Positions 16,426 through 24,463 of a stretch of DNA of 64,000 bases are shown piece after piece; within the stretch, counting starts at the first letter, position 1, and each line of letters begins with the position of its first letter. The position numbers and the translations under genes are program-made. This DNA is from Actinoplanes sp. M2I2 (GTDB lineage: Bacteria; Actinomycetota; Actinomycetes; Mycobacteriales; Micromonosporaceae), in NCBI RefSeq assembly GCF_023544445.1, contig NZ_JALPVJ010000011.1:186001-250000 (forward strand). Reading direction: 5' to 3'. The notes under the pieces were generated by a model, which was not told the DNA's origin, did no database searches, and worked only from the letters and a program-made list of their open reading frames with translations.

Positions 16426-16922
16426 TTACCGGCCGGCGTCGGTGAGGATGGTTCGGAGCCGGGTCGTGCACTCGGCGACGAAGCCGGGATAGGTGTGCCG
16501 GTAAGGGGAGATGCCGCTGACGCCCACGGCGATGGCCAGGCCCGGGCCCGGGTCCAGGTCGGCTCGTCGAGGCTCATCCGGTCCCGGTACGCCTGCCGGG
16601 CCGGCTCGGGCAGGTCCCAGACGGTGGAGTGCTCGGGCAGGTCCCAGACGGTGGAGTGCTCGGCGTCCGGGTGGCCGACCGAGAGGCAGCCGAAGTCGAC
16701 GACGGCGTGCAGCTTGCCCGCTTTCACGAGCAGGTTCGTGGGTTTGAGGTCGCCGTGCAGCCAGACGTGCGGGCTGGACGGCTCGGGCAGCGCGAGCGCC
16801 TCACGCCAGAGCCGGTCGAGGGTGTCCACGTCCAGATCGGCGCCGACGGCGGCCCGGCAGTCCTGCAGGCACGCGCTGATCCAGCGTGCGGTCGTCCGAG
16901 TGGTTCGACGACGTTCGGCCAT
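16426..16922 (-). pseudogene. Decayed aminoglycoside-phosphotransferase-like gene
   Basis: The minus strand encodes HVWLHGDLKPTNLLVKAGKL and HAVVDFGCLSVGHPDAE, clear APH catalytic motifs, but the gene is broken. The N-lobe is missing upstream. A 27-base tandem duplication inserts a second HSTVWDLPE. After about 16560 the frame shifts: the expected C-terminus (VGVSGISPYRHTYPGFVAEC, then TTRLRTILTDAGR and a stop at 16426) continues in another frame. It probably has no function. Confidence 0.7.
16604..16657. repeat. 27-base perfect tandem duplication within the APH remnant
   Basis: Positions 16604-16630 and 16631-16657 are identical and directly adjacent. The length is a multiple of three, so the duplication adds nine residues (HSTVWDLPE) without shifting the frame. 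It looks like a slippage or unequal-exchange event in an already relaxed gene. Confidence 0.85.
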
Positions 16923-17097
16923 GAGCGCCCGCGACTACGTCGGTCACCTCTCGACCGTGTCGGCGTACCTGGAACTGCCGGACGCGCGGCAGGAGCAGCT
17001 CTTCCGCGAGATGCTGCGGGTTCTGCCCGAGACGGTCGCGATCACCACTGACGTCACCGTCCATCTCGCCCGCCGGGTGCCCGGCGACGCACCATGA
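16921..17097 (+). pseudogene. 3' fragment of a class I SAM-dependent methyltransferase
   Basis: The plus strand encodes YVGHLSTVSAYLELPDARQE and then FREMLRVLPETVAITTDVTV ending in HLARRV. This is the usual C-terminal end of a family of actinobacterial methyltransferases. The Rossmann core with the SAM-binding glycines is absent, and the fragment abuts the APH remnant on the opposite strand. An ATG at 16921 exists, but a product of 58 residues could not bind SAM. Confidence 0.6.
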
Positions 17098-17294
17098 TGC
17101 GGAGCCAGGAGCTGCATCCGAGCACCTTGGTCGGCGCACCAGGCGGCGATGCCCGCGTTGACTGTGCCGGTGATGACGAATGCTGCCGCCGAGGGCAGGC
17201 TCGGGTTCGGGCGTGACGTTCGCCGGCGTGGCAGACCCCTGCGCGACATGCCGGGGGAGGTTTTGTTTCGGAGCTCTCAGGTCAAAGCTGGGTG

Positions 17295-18098
17295 ATGCCC
17301 TCCGTAACCTCGCACGCCCGCGGCGCAGCCTCCCGCGCCGCCGACAACACCTGGCTCGAACGGCTGACCCGTGCGGGTTTCCTCGGGTACGGCGTACTCC
17401 ATCTTTTGTTCGCCTACGTGATCGTGCAGATCGCCGTCGGTGATCCGGCCGCCGACGGCGACCAATCCGGCGCAATGCACAAGCTCGCCGAGGAGCCCTT
17501 CGGTGCGGCGCTGATCGCGGTCATGGTGGTCGGCCTGGTCGCGATGGCGGTGTGGCAAATTCTCGAGATCTTCACGGTGCGCCGCCACCTCGAGCGGGCC
17601 GCGTCCGCCGTCCGCGCCGCGTTCTATCTGTATCTGGGCTGGAACGGTGTGAAGGTCCTGCGCGGCAAGAACACGTCCAGCGCGGACACCCAGCAGAACG
17701 CGACCGAGGGCCTGCTCGGCTCCGATCTGGGCCGGCTGACTGTCGTCGGTGCCGGGCTGGTGGTCGCCGGGATCGGCGTCGGCCTGGCGATCGTCGGCCT
17801 CACCCGGAGATTCGAGAAGCACCTGAAGGTCGGGCAGATGACTGCCGCGATGCGTCGGCTCATCGGCCGGCTGGGCATGGTGGGCTACATCGCGAAGGGA
17901 ATCGCCTACGCCATCGCCGGAGTGCTGTTCGTGGTGGCTGCCGTGCAGTACGACTCGGACAAGGCGCGTGGCCTGGATGCTGCGCTGCGGGCGCTGTCCG
18001 AGAGTAGTTACGGCATGTGGCTCCTGCTGCTGGCCGCGATCGGCTTCACCGCGTACGGATTGTTCGCCATCGCGGAGGCCCGCTACCGCAAGGTCTGA
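17295..18098 (+). CDS. DUF1206 membrane protein
   Basis: The 267-residue protein has six predicted transmembrane helices arranged as three two-helix repeats, each with a related opening: RAGFLGYGVLHLLFAYVIVQ, then SAVRAAFYLYLGWNGVKVLR, then GRLGMVGYIAKGIAYAIAGV. This triple arrangement is the DUF1206 signature. The cellular role is not established. The ATG at 17295 is used, with a GTG one codon upstream as the alternative. No good ribosome-binding site is seen. Confidence 0.85.
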   Translation: MPSVTSHARGAASRAADNTWLERLTRAGFLGYGVLHLLFAYVIVQIAVGDPAADGDQSGAMHKLAEEPFGAALIAVMVVGLVAMAVWQILEIFTVRRHLERAASAVRAAFYLYLGWNGVKVLRGKNTSSADTQQNATEGLLGSDLGRLTVVGAGLVVAGIGVGLAIVGLTRRFEKHLKVGQMTAAMRRLIGRLGMVGYIAKGIAYAIAGVLFVVAAVQYDSDKARGLDAALRALSESSYGMWLLLLAAIGFTAYGLFAIAEARYRKV

Positions 18099-18144
18099 CA
18101 CCGGCCCGCGCCGATGACGTCGAATCCGCAACTACGGTCAGCCG

Positions 18145-18324
18145 ATGCACCGGCGTCTTCCGTTCGAGTAACTGGTCGCCGAAGCGCTGGCCGCACCACT
18201 GGAGGGCTCGGGATTTCAGCCGGCTCATGAAGCGGGACTACGTCGCATCGATGCGCACATCCGGACCGAAGGCCATTTCCGGGTACGGGCACACCGTTTC
18301 CTCATCCAAGCCCGTCGAGCCTGA
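18145..18324 (+). pseudogene. Internally deleted methyltransferase gene with in-frame stop
   Basis: The frame reads MHRRLPFE, then a TAA at 18169-18171, then LVAEALAAPLEGSGFQPAHE and GLRRIDAHIRTEGHFRVRAH and FLIQARRA before the stop at 18324. The first part resembles the N-terminus of a class of SAM methyltransferases (LVAEALAAPLEGWDF type) and the second their extreme C-terminus (IDAHIRTEGHF...RFLIEAR type). The central SAM-binding domain is gone. The family match is from memory and moderate. The surrounding 309-base gap (18099-18407) holds nothing else that I can identify. Confidence 0.45.
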
Positions 18325-18407
18325 CCTTCCGGCCGGCCATCCTCATCTGCTCCTGACCCGAAGACCGGCGAGCCGGGGCGGACGTGCGGGGAAGGGTCGC
18401 CGGAAGG

Positions 18408-19202
18408 TCAGTCCCGGTGGGCCGGGCTTGAGGCCGGCGCGCGGTCCGGGCGGCGGGGGCGGATGCGGGAGTTGTCGTGGGCGCGGGTCACGTCGACGAA
18501 GCGGGGCGTTTCCAGTTCGCCGGGGCGCAGCGGGATCAGGGTGTCGTGGATGCCGTCCATGATGAGCCGGGTGGCCTGCATGGCCTGGGCGCCGGTCGTG
18601 CCGGACAGCCCGGACAGGTCGACCGGGGTGCCGAAGCGGACGTGGACGACCGGGCGGTGGCGGATCGCTCGGAGCACCGAACGCAGCAGGTGCTTCGGGG
18701 TGTCGTACGGCAGGACGGCGTGGGCGCCCCACTGGGCGACCGGCAGCACGGGGGCGTGGGACATCGCGGCCATGCGGGCGACGCCGGTCTTGCCGCGTTC
18801 GGGCCACATCCACGGGTCGAGGCCGATGCGGCCCTCCGGGTAGACCAGGACGAGCGCGCCGTCCTTGAGGGCCTGGGCGGCGGCGGGCAGCGCGTCGGCG
18901 ACGTGGGCGGTCTCGCGGTCGACCCGGATGTGCCCGGCGGCGCGCATCGCGGCGCCGGCGATCGGGGCGGTGAACAGGCCGCCGGTGGCCAGGATGCGCG
19001 GGGCGATGCCGGCCTTGTGGCAGGCCGCGGTCATCACGATCGGGTCGAACGGGCTGACGTGGTTGGCCGCGAGGATCAGCGGGCCGGCCCGCAGGTCAGC
19101 CGGGATGTCGCCGGAGACCCGCAGCCGGGCCAGCGGGAAAACGACCACGCGGGACAGCGCGAGCATGAACCGCCACATGAGCGGAACGGAGGTGCTGGTC
19201 AT
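18408..19202 (-). CDS. 1-acylglycerol-3-phosphate acyltransferase-like (PlsC family)
   Basis: The ATG at 19202 gives 264 residues. The catalytic HX4D is His48-Asp53 in AANHVSPFDPIVM, and the second acyltransferase block is LVYPEGRIGLDPWMWPERGK, followed by LPVAQWGAHAVLPY. It should acylate lysophosphatidate or a related lysophospholipid at the membrane using acyl-CoA or acyl-ACP. The N-terminal hydrophobic stretch (MWRFMLALSRVVVFPLA) probably associates with the membrane. The C-terminal tail is basic and unstructured. Confidence 0.85.
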   Translation of the reverse strand: MTSTSVPLMWRFMLALSRVVVFPLARLRVSGDIPADLRAGPLILAANHVSPFDPIVMTAACHKAGIAPRILATGGLFTAPIAGAAMRAAGHIRVDRETAHVADALPAAAQALKDGALVLVYPEGRIGLDPWMWPERGKTGVARMAAMSHAPVLPVAQWGAHAVLPYDTPKHLLRSVLRAIRHRPVVHVRFGTPVDLSGLSGTTGAQAMQATRLIMDGIHDTLIPLRPGELETPRFVDVTRAHDNSRIRPRRPDRAPASSPAHRD

Positions 19203-19310
19203 CAGGCCGCCAATGATCGCATGGGCGTCGCCGGGGACTCGATCACCCGTGCGGCCGGTCTCCGGTGTCACCCGGCCGGGCCGGACGGCGCCGCCGGGTG
19301 ACCGGGCGGG

Positions 19311-20165
19311 TCATCCGGGCAGGCCGGACTCGGCGACGCCGAGCCAGTGGTCGACGGTCGCGTCGTCGTGGTGGCGGATGGACCAGTCGACCATGCGCAG
19401 GCTGATGTGGGCCCAGTAGGTGTCGCGGCGGCGCTCGGAGATGGCCGCCAGGCGCCGGTCGATCGGGGTGAGCAGCCGTTCGTCGCGGCCGGTGAGCCAG
19501 AAACGCAGCGTCACCAGGTCGAAGTGGCGGTCACCGCGGGCGGCGCCGTCCCAGTCGATCAGCCCGGTGACGCGGCCACCGTCGACCAGCACGTTGCCCG
19601 GGTGGTAATCGAAGTGCACGAGGTCGTCGCCGACCATCGCCGAGCCGTGGGCGGCGCCGACGGCGTGGACCCGGTCGAGCAGCTCGGCCGTGCGGGTGCT
19701 GTGCTCGGCCAGGGGCTGGTGCAGGCAGAACCCGGGGCCGTCGCCGGTCAGGTACAGCTCGGTGGGCTCGGGCGCGGGCACGTCGAGGAGCAACCCGGCC
19801 AGCCGGTCGTTGAGCGCGACCATCTGTCGTACCAGGGAAGGGTCGATCGTCGCGGGCGGCGCCCCGGGCAGCCGCTGCTGGACGATGACGCGGGCCCCGT
19901 CGACGTGCGCGGCGAGCTCGTGACGGGCGGTCGGGACACCGGCGCGGCGGGCCCGGTCGACCAGCGGGCCGCTGCGGGACCGCCCCTCGGTCAGCACCGA
20001 CTGCCGGCCGTCGGGCCAGCGCACGTACGCCGCGCCGACCTCCCCGCCGGGGGCCGGGCCCTCCAGGGTCAGGCGCACGCCGGTGATGTCGGCGATCCGC
20101 TCGATGATCCGCGGGGCGTCGAGCTTGGCCGTCCGCGGCCACGCCCGGCTCACCGTTCCGGTCAC
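19311..20165 (-). CDS. Phosphotransferase of the aminoglycoside/choline kinase (APH) family
   Basis: This 284-residue protein has the kinase-like C-lobe with DDLVHFDYHPGNVLVDGGRV (catalytic loop, His-Phe-Asp) and TGLIDWDGAARGDRHFDLV (metal-binding Asp). The N-lobe is short and its ATP-binding lysine is unclear. The substrate is unknown; family members modify antibiotics or small alcohols. GTG start. The next gene downstream on the same strand is the acyltransferase, after a 108-base gap. Confidence 0.8.
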   Translation of the reverse strand: MTGTVSRAWPRTAKLDAPRIIERIADITGVRLTLEGPAPGGEVGAAYVRWPDGRQSVLTEGRSRSGPLVDRARRAGVPTARHELAAHVDGARVIVQQRLPGAPPATIDPSLVRQMVALNDRLAGLLLDVPAPEPTELYLTGDGPGFCLHQPLAEHSTRTAELLDRVHAVGAAHGSAMVGDDLVHFDYHPGNVLVDGGRVTGLIDWDGAARGDRHFDLVTLRFWLTGRDERLLTPIDRRLAAISERRRDTYWAHISLRMVDWSIRHHDDATVDHWLGVAESGLPG

Positions 20166-20274
20166 TTCGGCCCCCGCCCGGGTGACGTCACACGCATAGC
20201 GCGCACGACCATATCGCCGATCGGCGTCGGCCGCTGTCCGGCATCCGACTCGCGCCGGTTTCCCCGTACGCGGG

Positions 20275-20880
20275 TCAGCCGGGCCCGCCCAGGCCGAGCA
20301 CGTCCTCGACGCGGGCGGTCAGCTCGTCCACGCCCAGGCCGGGCTCGACGTCGATGGCCGCCAGCCCGAGCCGCCGCGTCTCGGCGCGCAGCCGCTCGGT
20401 GAACAGCGCGTCGCGTTCCAGCAGGTTGGCCAGGGCCGTGCCGGGGTCGCTGGTGCCCCCGGCGATCTGCCACGTCGAGCCGCGGCTGTCGAACGCCGCC
20501 CGCCGGAACGCCGGGCTGGGCAGCAACCAGACGGCCCGGGCCGGGCGGGGTACGAGGCCGGGCAGCAGCCGGAACCCTTCGGCGATCACCGGCGGGCCCG
20601 GCGGCAGCGCGGCCAGGTCGTCGAGGATCAGGCCGAAGCTCTCCCCGCGGAACCAGTGGAACGTCTCCAGCATGGTCCGCGGCGGTCGCAGCCACCGTTC
20701 GTCCATGCTCATGCCCAGGAACGCGGCCAGCTGCGGGCTGGTGGCCGGGTCGCTGCGGGCGGCGTGCTCGCGCATGACCGCGTCGGTGTCGTACAGGCGC
20801 AGCCCGTGCCGCCGCGCGAGCCGCCGGGCGACGGTGCTCTTGCCGCCGCCGCTGCCCCCGCCGATCCAGTGGACGTCCAT
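20275..20880 (-). CDS. P-loop kinase-like protein (AAA/shikimate-kinase-like fold)
   Basis: The 201-residue protein opens with a Walker A loop, GGSGGGKST at residues 8-16, followed by a shikimate/adenylate-kinase-like pattern (LRLYDTDAVMREHA) and a possible Walker B or substrate strand, PPVIAEGFRLLPGL. It probably phosphorylates a small molecule or works as a nucleotide-dependent switch. No specific family is recognised. It faces the GNAT gene divergently across 61 bases. Confidence 0.7.
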   Translation of the reverse strand: MDVHWIGGGSGGGKSTVARRLARRHGLRLYDTDAVMREHAARSDPATSPQLAAFLGMSMDERWLRPPRTMLETFHWFRGESFGLILDDLAALPPGPPVIAEGFRLLPGLVPRPARAVWLLPSPAFRRAAFDSRGSTWQIAGGTSDPGTALANLLERDALFTERLRAETRRLGLAAIDVEPGLGVDELTARVEDVLGLGGPG

Positions 20881-20928
20881 CCGCCACAGTGTCGTACCTC
20901 AGCGCCCGGTGGGCTTTCCCGCCACCGC

Positions 20929-20934
20929 TAGGGT
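20929..20934 (+). promoter_or_regulatory. -10 element of a leaderless promoter for a GNAT gene
   Basis: TAGGGT is followed by seven bases and then the ATG at 20942. No Shine-Dalgarno precedes the start, so the message is probably leaderless. Confidence 0.5.
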
Positions 20935-20941
20935 GCGATGA

Positions 20942-21397
20942 ATGGGGAATTTGCGGCTCGAGCCGATGACCGGGGAACAGTTCGTCGACTACCGCAGATA
21001 CACCGAGGAGCACTTCGCGCAGAGCATGATCAACGCCGGCCGGTCCGAGGCCGAGGCGCGTGCCGAGGCCGCCCGCAGCACGTCCGGTCTGCTGCCCGAC
21101 GGGCTGGCCACCCCCGAGCACCACGTGTGGACGGCCTACGACGGCGACCTCGACGTGGGGGTGCTGTGGCTGCGTATCCGGGGGACCTCGGCGTTCGGGT
21201 TCGACCTGCTGGTGCACGAGCATCTGCGCCGCCGGGGCTACGGCCGGGCGATGATGCTGGCCGCCGAGCAGAAATGCCGTGAGCACGGCGTCGTCACGAT
21301 CGGCCTGCACGTGTTCGCCCACAACCCGGGCGCGGTGAGCCTGTACGAGCAGATGGGCTTCACGGTCTCGTCGTACAACATGAGCCGGACCCTCTGA
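20942..21397 (+). CDS. GNAT family N-acetyltransferase
   Basis: The protein has 151 residues with acetyl-CoA motif A in LLVHEHLRRRGYGRAMMLAA and a C-terminal HNPGAVSLYEQMGFTVSSYN. It resembles acetyltransferases that act on small amines or protein N-termini, but the acceptor is unknown. The message appears leaderless. It converges with the methyltransferase gene after a five-base gap. Confidence 0.85.
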   Translation: MGNLRLEPMTGEQFVDYRRYTEEHFAQSMINAGRSEAEARAEAARSTSGLLPDGLATPEHHVWTAYDGDLDVGVLWLRIRGTSAFGFDLLVHEHLRRRGYGRAMMLAAEQKCREHGVVTIGLHVFAHNPGAVSLYEQMGFTVSSYNMSRTL

Positions 21398-21402
21398 CAC
21401 CG

Positions 21403-22161
21403 TCAGGGCTTGGCGCCGCGGGCGAGCAGGTGAATGGAGGCGTCGGGAATCGTGGCTTCGGCCAGGCGGGCCAGTTCCAGGGTGCCGGCGTTCAGCGACG
21501 GGTCGCGGCGGGCCCACTCACCGGTCGGGCCCTCGACGCCGACGACCTCCACCCTGTGCAGGCCGGCGGTCTCCAGCTCGGTGGCGAGCTCGCGGCTGTC
21601 ATGCAGGTAGGCCACCTCGTCCCAGGTGGTGGTGGCGTCCTCGACCCGGCCGTGGCGCACCGACGCCAGGGTGTGGGCGTGGCGGGCCGGATCCCCGAGC
21701 TCCCCGGCGGCCGCGCGGACGAGGACCCGGCCCCATCGTGACAGCGCCGCGGCGATCACGACACCGCCGCGGCGCAGCACCCGGACCGCTTCGCCCAGGG
21801 CCCGCCGGCGGTCGCCGGGCGCCGGCAGGTGGTAGAGCGGGCCCAGCAGCAGGACGGCGTCGGCGCTGCCGTCCGGGGCGGGCAGATGACGGGCGTCGGC
21901 GACGTGCGCGGGCACCCCGCGGGCCGTGGCCTGGTCGACGTGCCTGGGCACCAGGTCGAACAGGGTGACCGCGTAGCCGTGTTCGAGGAGGTGCCGCGCC
22001 TGCCGTCCCGGCCCGCCGCCGACGTCGAGCACCGTCGCCGGGGCCGCGGGCAGCCACCGGCGCAGCAGTTCGGCCGTGCGCTCCCACTCGACGGCGTTGC
22101 GCCGCTCGGCCATCCGGCTGTCCTCGTCGCCCGCCGAGTAGTGCCCGATCACGCCGCTCAT
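21403..22161 (-). CDS. Class I SAM-dependent methyltransferase
   Basis: The ATG at 22161 is chosen because GGAGA sits seven bases before it; the ATG at 22167 lies too close to that site. The 252-residue protein has the SAM-binding motif I VLDVGGGPGRQARHLL, motif II with the acidic residue in VTLFDLVPRHVDQA, and post-II motifs VADARHLPAPDGSADAVLLL. The methyl acceptor is unknown. The C-terminal region holds ATIPDASIHLLARG, common among actinobacterial small-molecule methyltransferases. Confidence 0.85.
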   Translation of the reverse strand: MSGVIGHYSAGDEDSRMAERRNAVEWERTAELLRRWLPAAPATVLDVGGGPGRQARHLLEHGYAVTLFDLVPRHVDQATARGVPAHVADARHLPAPDGSADAVLLLGPLYHLPAPGDRRRALGEAVRVLRRGGVVIAAALSRWGRVLVRAAAGELGDPARHAHTLASVRHGRVEDATTTWDEVAYLHDSRELATELETAGLHRVEVVGVEGPTGEWARRDPSLNAGTLELARLAEATIPDASIHLLARGAKP

Positions 22162-22232
22162 GAGCATTCTCCGTCCGCCGGCCCGGTTTCATCCTCGCGG
22201 CGGCCGCGGCGCGCCGGCAACCCCGCGCCGGG

Positions 22233-23384
22233 TCACCCGCGGAGGTGGGCGTTGAGCCGGGCCGCCTGACGGGTGAGGTGGTCGCGTTCGGCGAGGTTGG
22301 AGGCCGCCCGGGCGGCCTCGGCGTACAACCGGGCCGCGCGCACCGGGTCGCCGGCCTGCTCGTGCAGGTAGGCCGCGGCCGCGGTGTGCCGGGGCAGGGC
22401 CGGGTCGAGGTCGGCCAGGGCAGCCAGCCCGGCCCGGGGCCCGTCGGCCTGACCGACTGCGACGGCCCGGTTGAGCCGGGCCACCGGGCTGCCGCCGGTC
22501 AGCCGCACCAGTTCGTCGTACCACTCGACGATCTGCACCCAGTCGGTCTCCCCGGCCGTGCGGGCGTCCGCGTGCAGCGCGGCGATGGCCGCCTGGGCCT
22601 GGAACTCCCCCAGCCGGTCGCGGGCCAGGGCCGCCTGCAGCACGTCGACGCCCTCGGCGATCAGGCCGGTGTCCCACCGGCCGCGGTCCTGCTCGGTCAG
22701 CGGCACCAGGCTGCCGTCGGGACGGGTACGGGCCGGGCGGCGGGCGTGGTGCAGCAGCATCAGCGCCAGCAGGCCCGCCGCCTCCTCGTCCTTCGTCGCG
22801 GCGGCCACCTGCCGGGTGAGCCGGATCGCCTCGGCGGCCAGGTCGACCGGGCCGGAATACCCCTCGTTGAAGACCAGGTAGAGCACCCGCAGCACCGTGG
22901 CGAGGTCGCCCGGCTGGTCGAACCGGACGCCGGACACGGCCCGCTTGGCCCGGCTGATCCGCTGCGCCATCGTCGCCTCCGGCACGAGGTAGGCCTGCGC
23001 GATCTGCCGGGTGCTCAGGCCGCCGACCGCGCGTAACGTCAGCGCGACCGCCGAGGCCGGGCTCAGCGACGGGTGCGCGCACAGGAAGTACAACTGCAGC
23101 GTGTCATCGACCGCCGCGCCCGGTTCCGGTGCGGGATCGGCGACGACGAGGTCCTCCCGCTGCCGGCGGGCGGCGTCGGCGCGGGCCGCGTCGAGGAACT
23201 TGCGCCAGGCCACGGTGATCAGCCAGCCGTGCGGGTCGCGCGGGCGGTCGCGCGGCCACCCCCGTACCGCCTCGATCAGGGCCTCCTGGACGGCGTCCTC
23301 GGCCGCCGCGAAGTCGGCCCCGCGGCGCACGAGGACGGCGATCACCGTGGGGGTGAGGGTCCGCAGCAGGGCCTCGTCCGCCAT
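22233..23384 (-). CDS. ECF sigma factor of the ECF42 (DGPF-associated) type
   Basis: This 383-residue protein has sigma region 2 (FAAAEDAVQEALIEAVRGWP) and region 4 (GGLSTRQIAQAYLVPEATMA, with QRISRAKRAV). A long C-terminal extension of about 200 residues contains TPR-like helices (AAIAALHADARTAGETDW, LNRAVAVGQADGPRAGLAAL). That build, plus the DGPF protein gene immediately upstream, defines the ECF42 group, whose C-terminal extension influences activity instead of a separate anti-sigma factor. The start is the ATG at 23384, with GGAG five bases upstream; a GTG at 23390 would overlap the upstream stop. Confidence 0.85.
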   Translation of the reverse strand: MADEALLRTLTPTVIAVLVRRGADFAAAEDAVQEALIEAVRGWPRDRPRDPHGWLITVAWRKFLDAARADAARRQREDLVVADPAPEPGAAVDDTLQLYFLCAHPSLSPASAVALTLRAVGGLSTRQIAQAYLVPEATMAQRISRAKRAVSGVRFDQPGDLATVLRVLYLVFNEGYSGPVDLAAEAIRLTRQVAAATKDEEAAGLLALMLLHHARRPARTRPDGSLVPLTEQDRGRWDTGLIAEGVDVLQAALARDRLGEFQAQAAIAALHADARTAGETDWVQIVEWYDELVRLTGGSPVARLNRAVAVGQADGPRAGLAALADLDPALPRHTAAAAYLHEQAGDPVRAARLYAEAARAASNLAERDHLTRQAARLNAHLRG

Positions 23385-23386
23385 GC

Positions 23387-23794
23387 TCACTCCGTGATGG
23401 TCGGGGCCGCGGTGTAGAACGGGCGCAGCTCGAGCCACTCGTGGATCGGTTGCCCGCCCGCGCCCGGCGCCGCGGACAACTCACCGGCGAGCTCCAGCGC
23501 CCGCTCGTAGCTGTCGACGTCGATCGCCATCCACCCGGCGATCAGGTCCTTGGTCTCGGCGAACGGGCCGTCGGTGACCGGCGGGCGGCCCGGGCCGTCG
23601 AAGCGTACGAAGGTGCCCTCGGCCGACAGCGCCTGGTTGTCGACCAGTTCGCCGGTGGTCTCGAGCCGCGCCGCGAACTCCTCCATGTAGCGCATGTGGG
23701 CCGACACCTCCTCGGGTGTCCACTGGTCCATCGGCACGTCGTTGACCGCCGCCGGGGCGCCGCGGTAGTGCTTGAGCAGAAGGTACTTGGCCAT
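23387..23794 (-). CDS. DGPF / YCII-related domain protein
   Basis: The 135-residue protein contains the DGPF signature as PPVTDGPFAETKDLIAGWMA and a YCII-like ferredoxin fold pattern. Such proteins are encoded next to ECF42 sigma factors and are often their targets; the biochemical function is not established. GAGGAGAA precedes the ATG. Its stop lies two bases upstream of the sigma factor start, so the two are almost certainly one transcript. Confidence 0.88.
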   Translation of the reverse strand: MAKYLLLKHYRGAPAAVNDVPMDQWTPEEVSAHMRYMEEFAARLETTGELVDNQALSAEGTFVRFDGPGRPPVTDGPFAETKDLIAGWMAIDVDSYERALELAGELSAAPGAGGQPIHEWLELRPFYTAAPTITE

Positions 23795-23846
23795 GGTGTT
23801 CTCCTCGATGCGATGGCGGGCACTGCTGGGACGCGATGATGCCGGG

Positions 23847-24347
23847 TCAGCTCGCGGGTTGCCGTTCGGCGCGCCGCCGCACCAGCTCCTCGACGGCGCT
23901 CGGCAGCGTCGTCTCGAAGTCGATCAGCTTCGCCCAGGTCGGGGTCACCACGATGCGGACCATCCCGTCGTACAGCGAACGCACCTCCGCCTCCCACGCG
24001 ACCCGCTGCTCGGCGGTCATCCGGTAGGTGCCGTTCATGGTCAGGTACTCCGGCGGGATGCCGTCGACGACGTCCAGTTCGGCGCGGCCGCGGACGAGCA
24101 GGATCGTGGGCGGGTGGACCTCGGTGTCGATGGTCAGCGCGACCATCGGGTTCGCCCGCAGGGCCGGCAGCTTCGGCGCGTTCTTCGTCGTGCACAGGAC
24201 GATCCGGGTGCCGTTCCAGGTGAAGGCGATGGGGATGGTGCGCGGCGTGCCGTCCTGGGCGACGTAGCCCATCCGGGTCAGGTCGCGGGCCAGCAGCTCG
24301 CGGCTCAGCGGCCGGTTCAGCACCTCGGAGACCTCGTCCGATCGCAT
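23847..24347 (-). CDS. Pyridoxamine 5'-phosphate oxidase-like / F420-dependent family protein
   Basis: The 166-residue protein has the split beta-barrel signature of the PPOX superfamily: ARDLTRMGYVAQDGTPRTIP, IAFTWNGTRIVLCTTKNAPK, NPMVALTIDTEV and ILLVRGRAELDVV. Actinobacterial members bind F420, FMN or heme, and the cofactor here cannot be told apart by eye. AGGGGGAACG precedes the ATG. It lies just upstream of the DGPF-ECF42 pair on the same strand with a 52-base gap and may belong to that unit. Confidence 0.78.
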   Translation of the reverse strand: MRSDEVSEVLNRPLSRELLARDLTRMGYVAQDGTPRTIPIAFTWNGTRIVLCTTKNAPKLPALRANPMVALTIDTEVHPPTILLVRGRAELDVVDGIPPEYLTMNGTYRMTAEQRVAWEAEVRSLYDGMVRIVVTPTWAKLIDFETTLPSAVEELVRRRAERQPAS

Positions 24348-24463
24348 GATCGTTCCCCCTGTCGTCGTCCCACTGCCGGCCTCGGGCGGCCGGTGCTGTG
24401 GCGGGGACGGAGCCGGCGCCGCGTTCTCGACACGGCCGCGGAAAGATGTATTAAAGTCGCGCG

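Noticed and set aside
17098..17291. Possible further gene remnant on the minus strand (AFVITGTVNAGIAAWCADQG)
   Set aside because: It reads like protein sequence, but I could not link it to any family and it has no start, so I left it out of the features.
20215..20226. 12-bp palindrome CGCCGATCGGCG
   Set aside because: A GC-rich palindrome of this length is expected by chance, and no promoter element lies near it.
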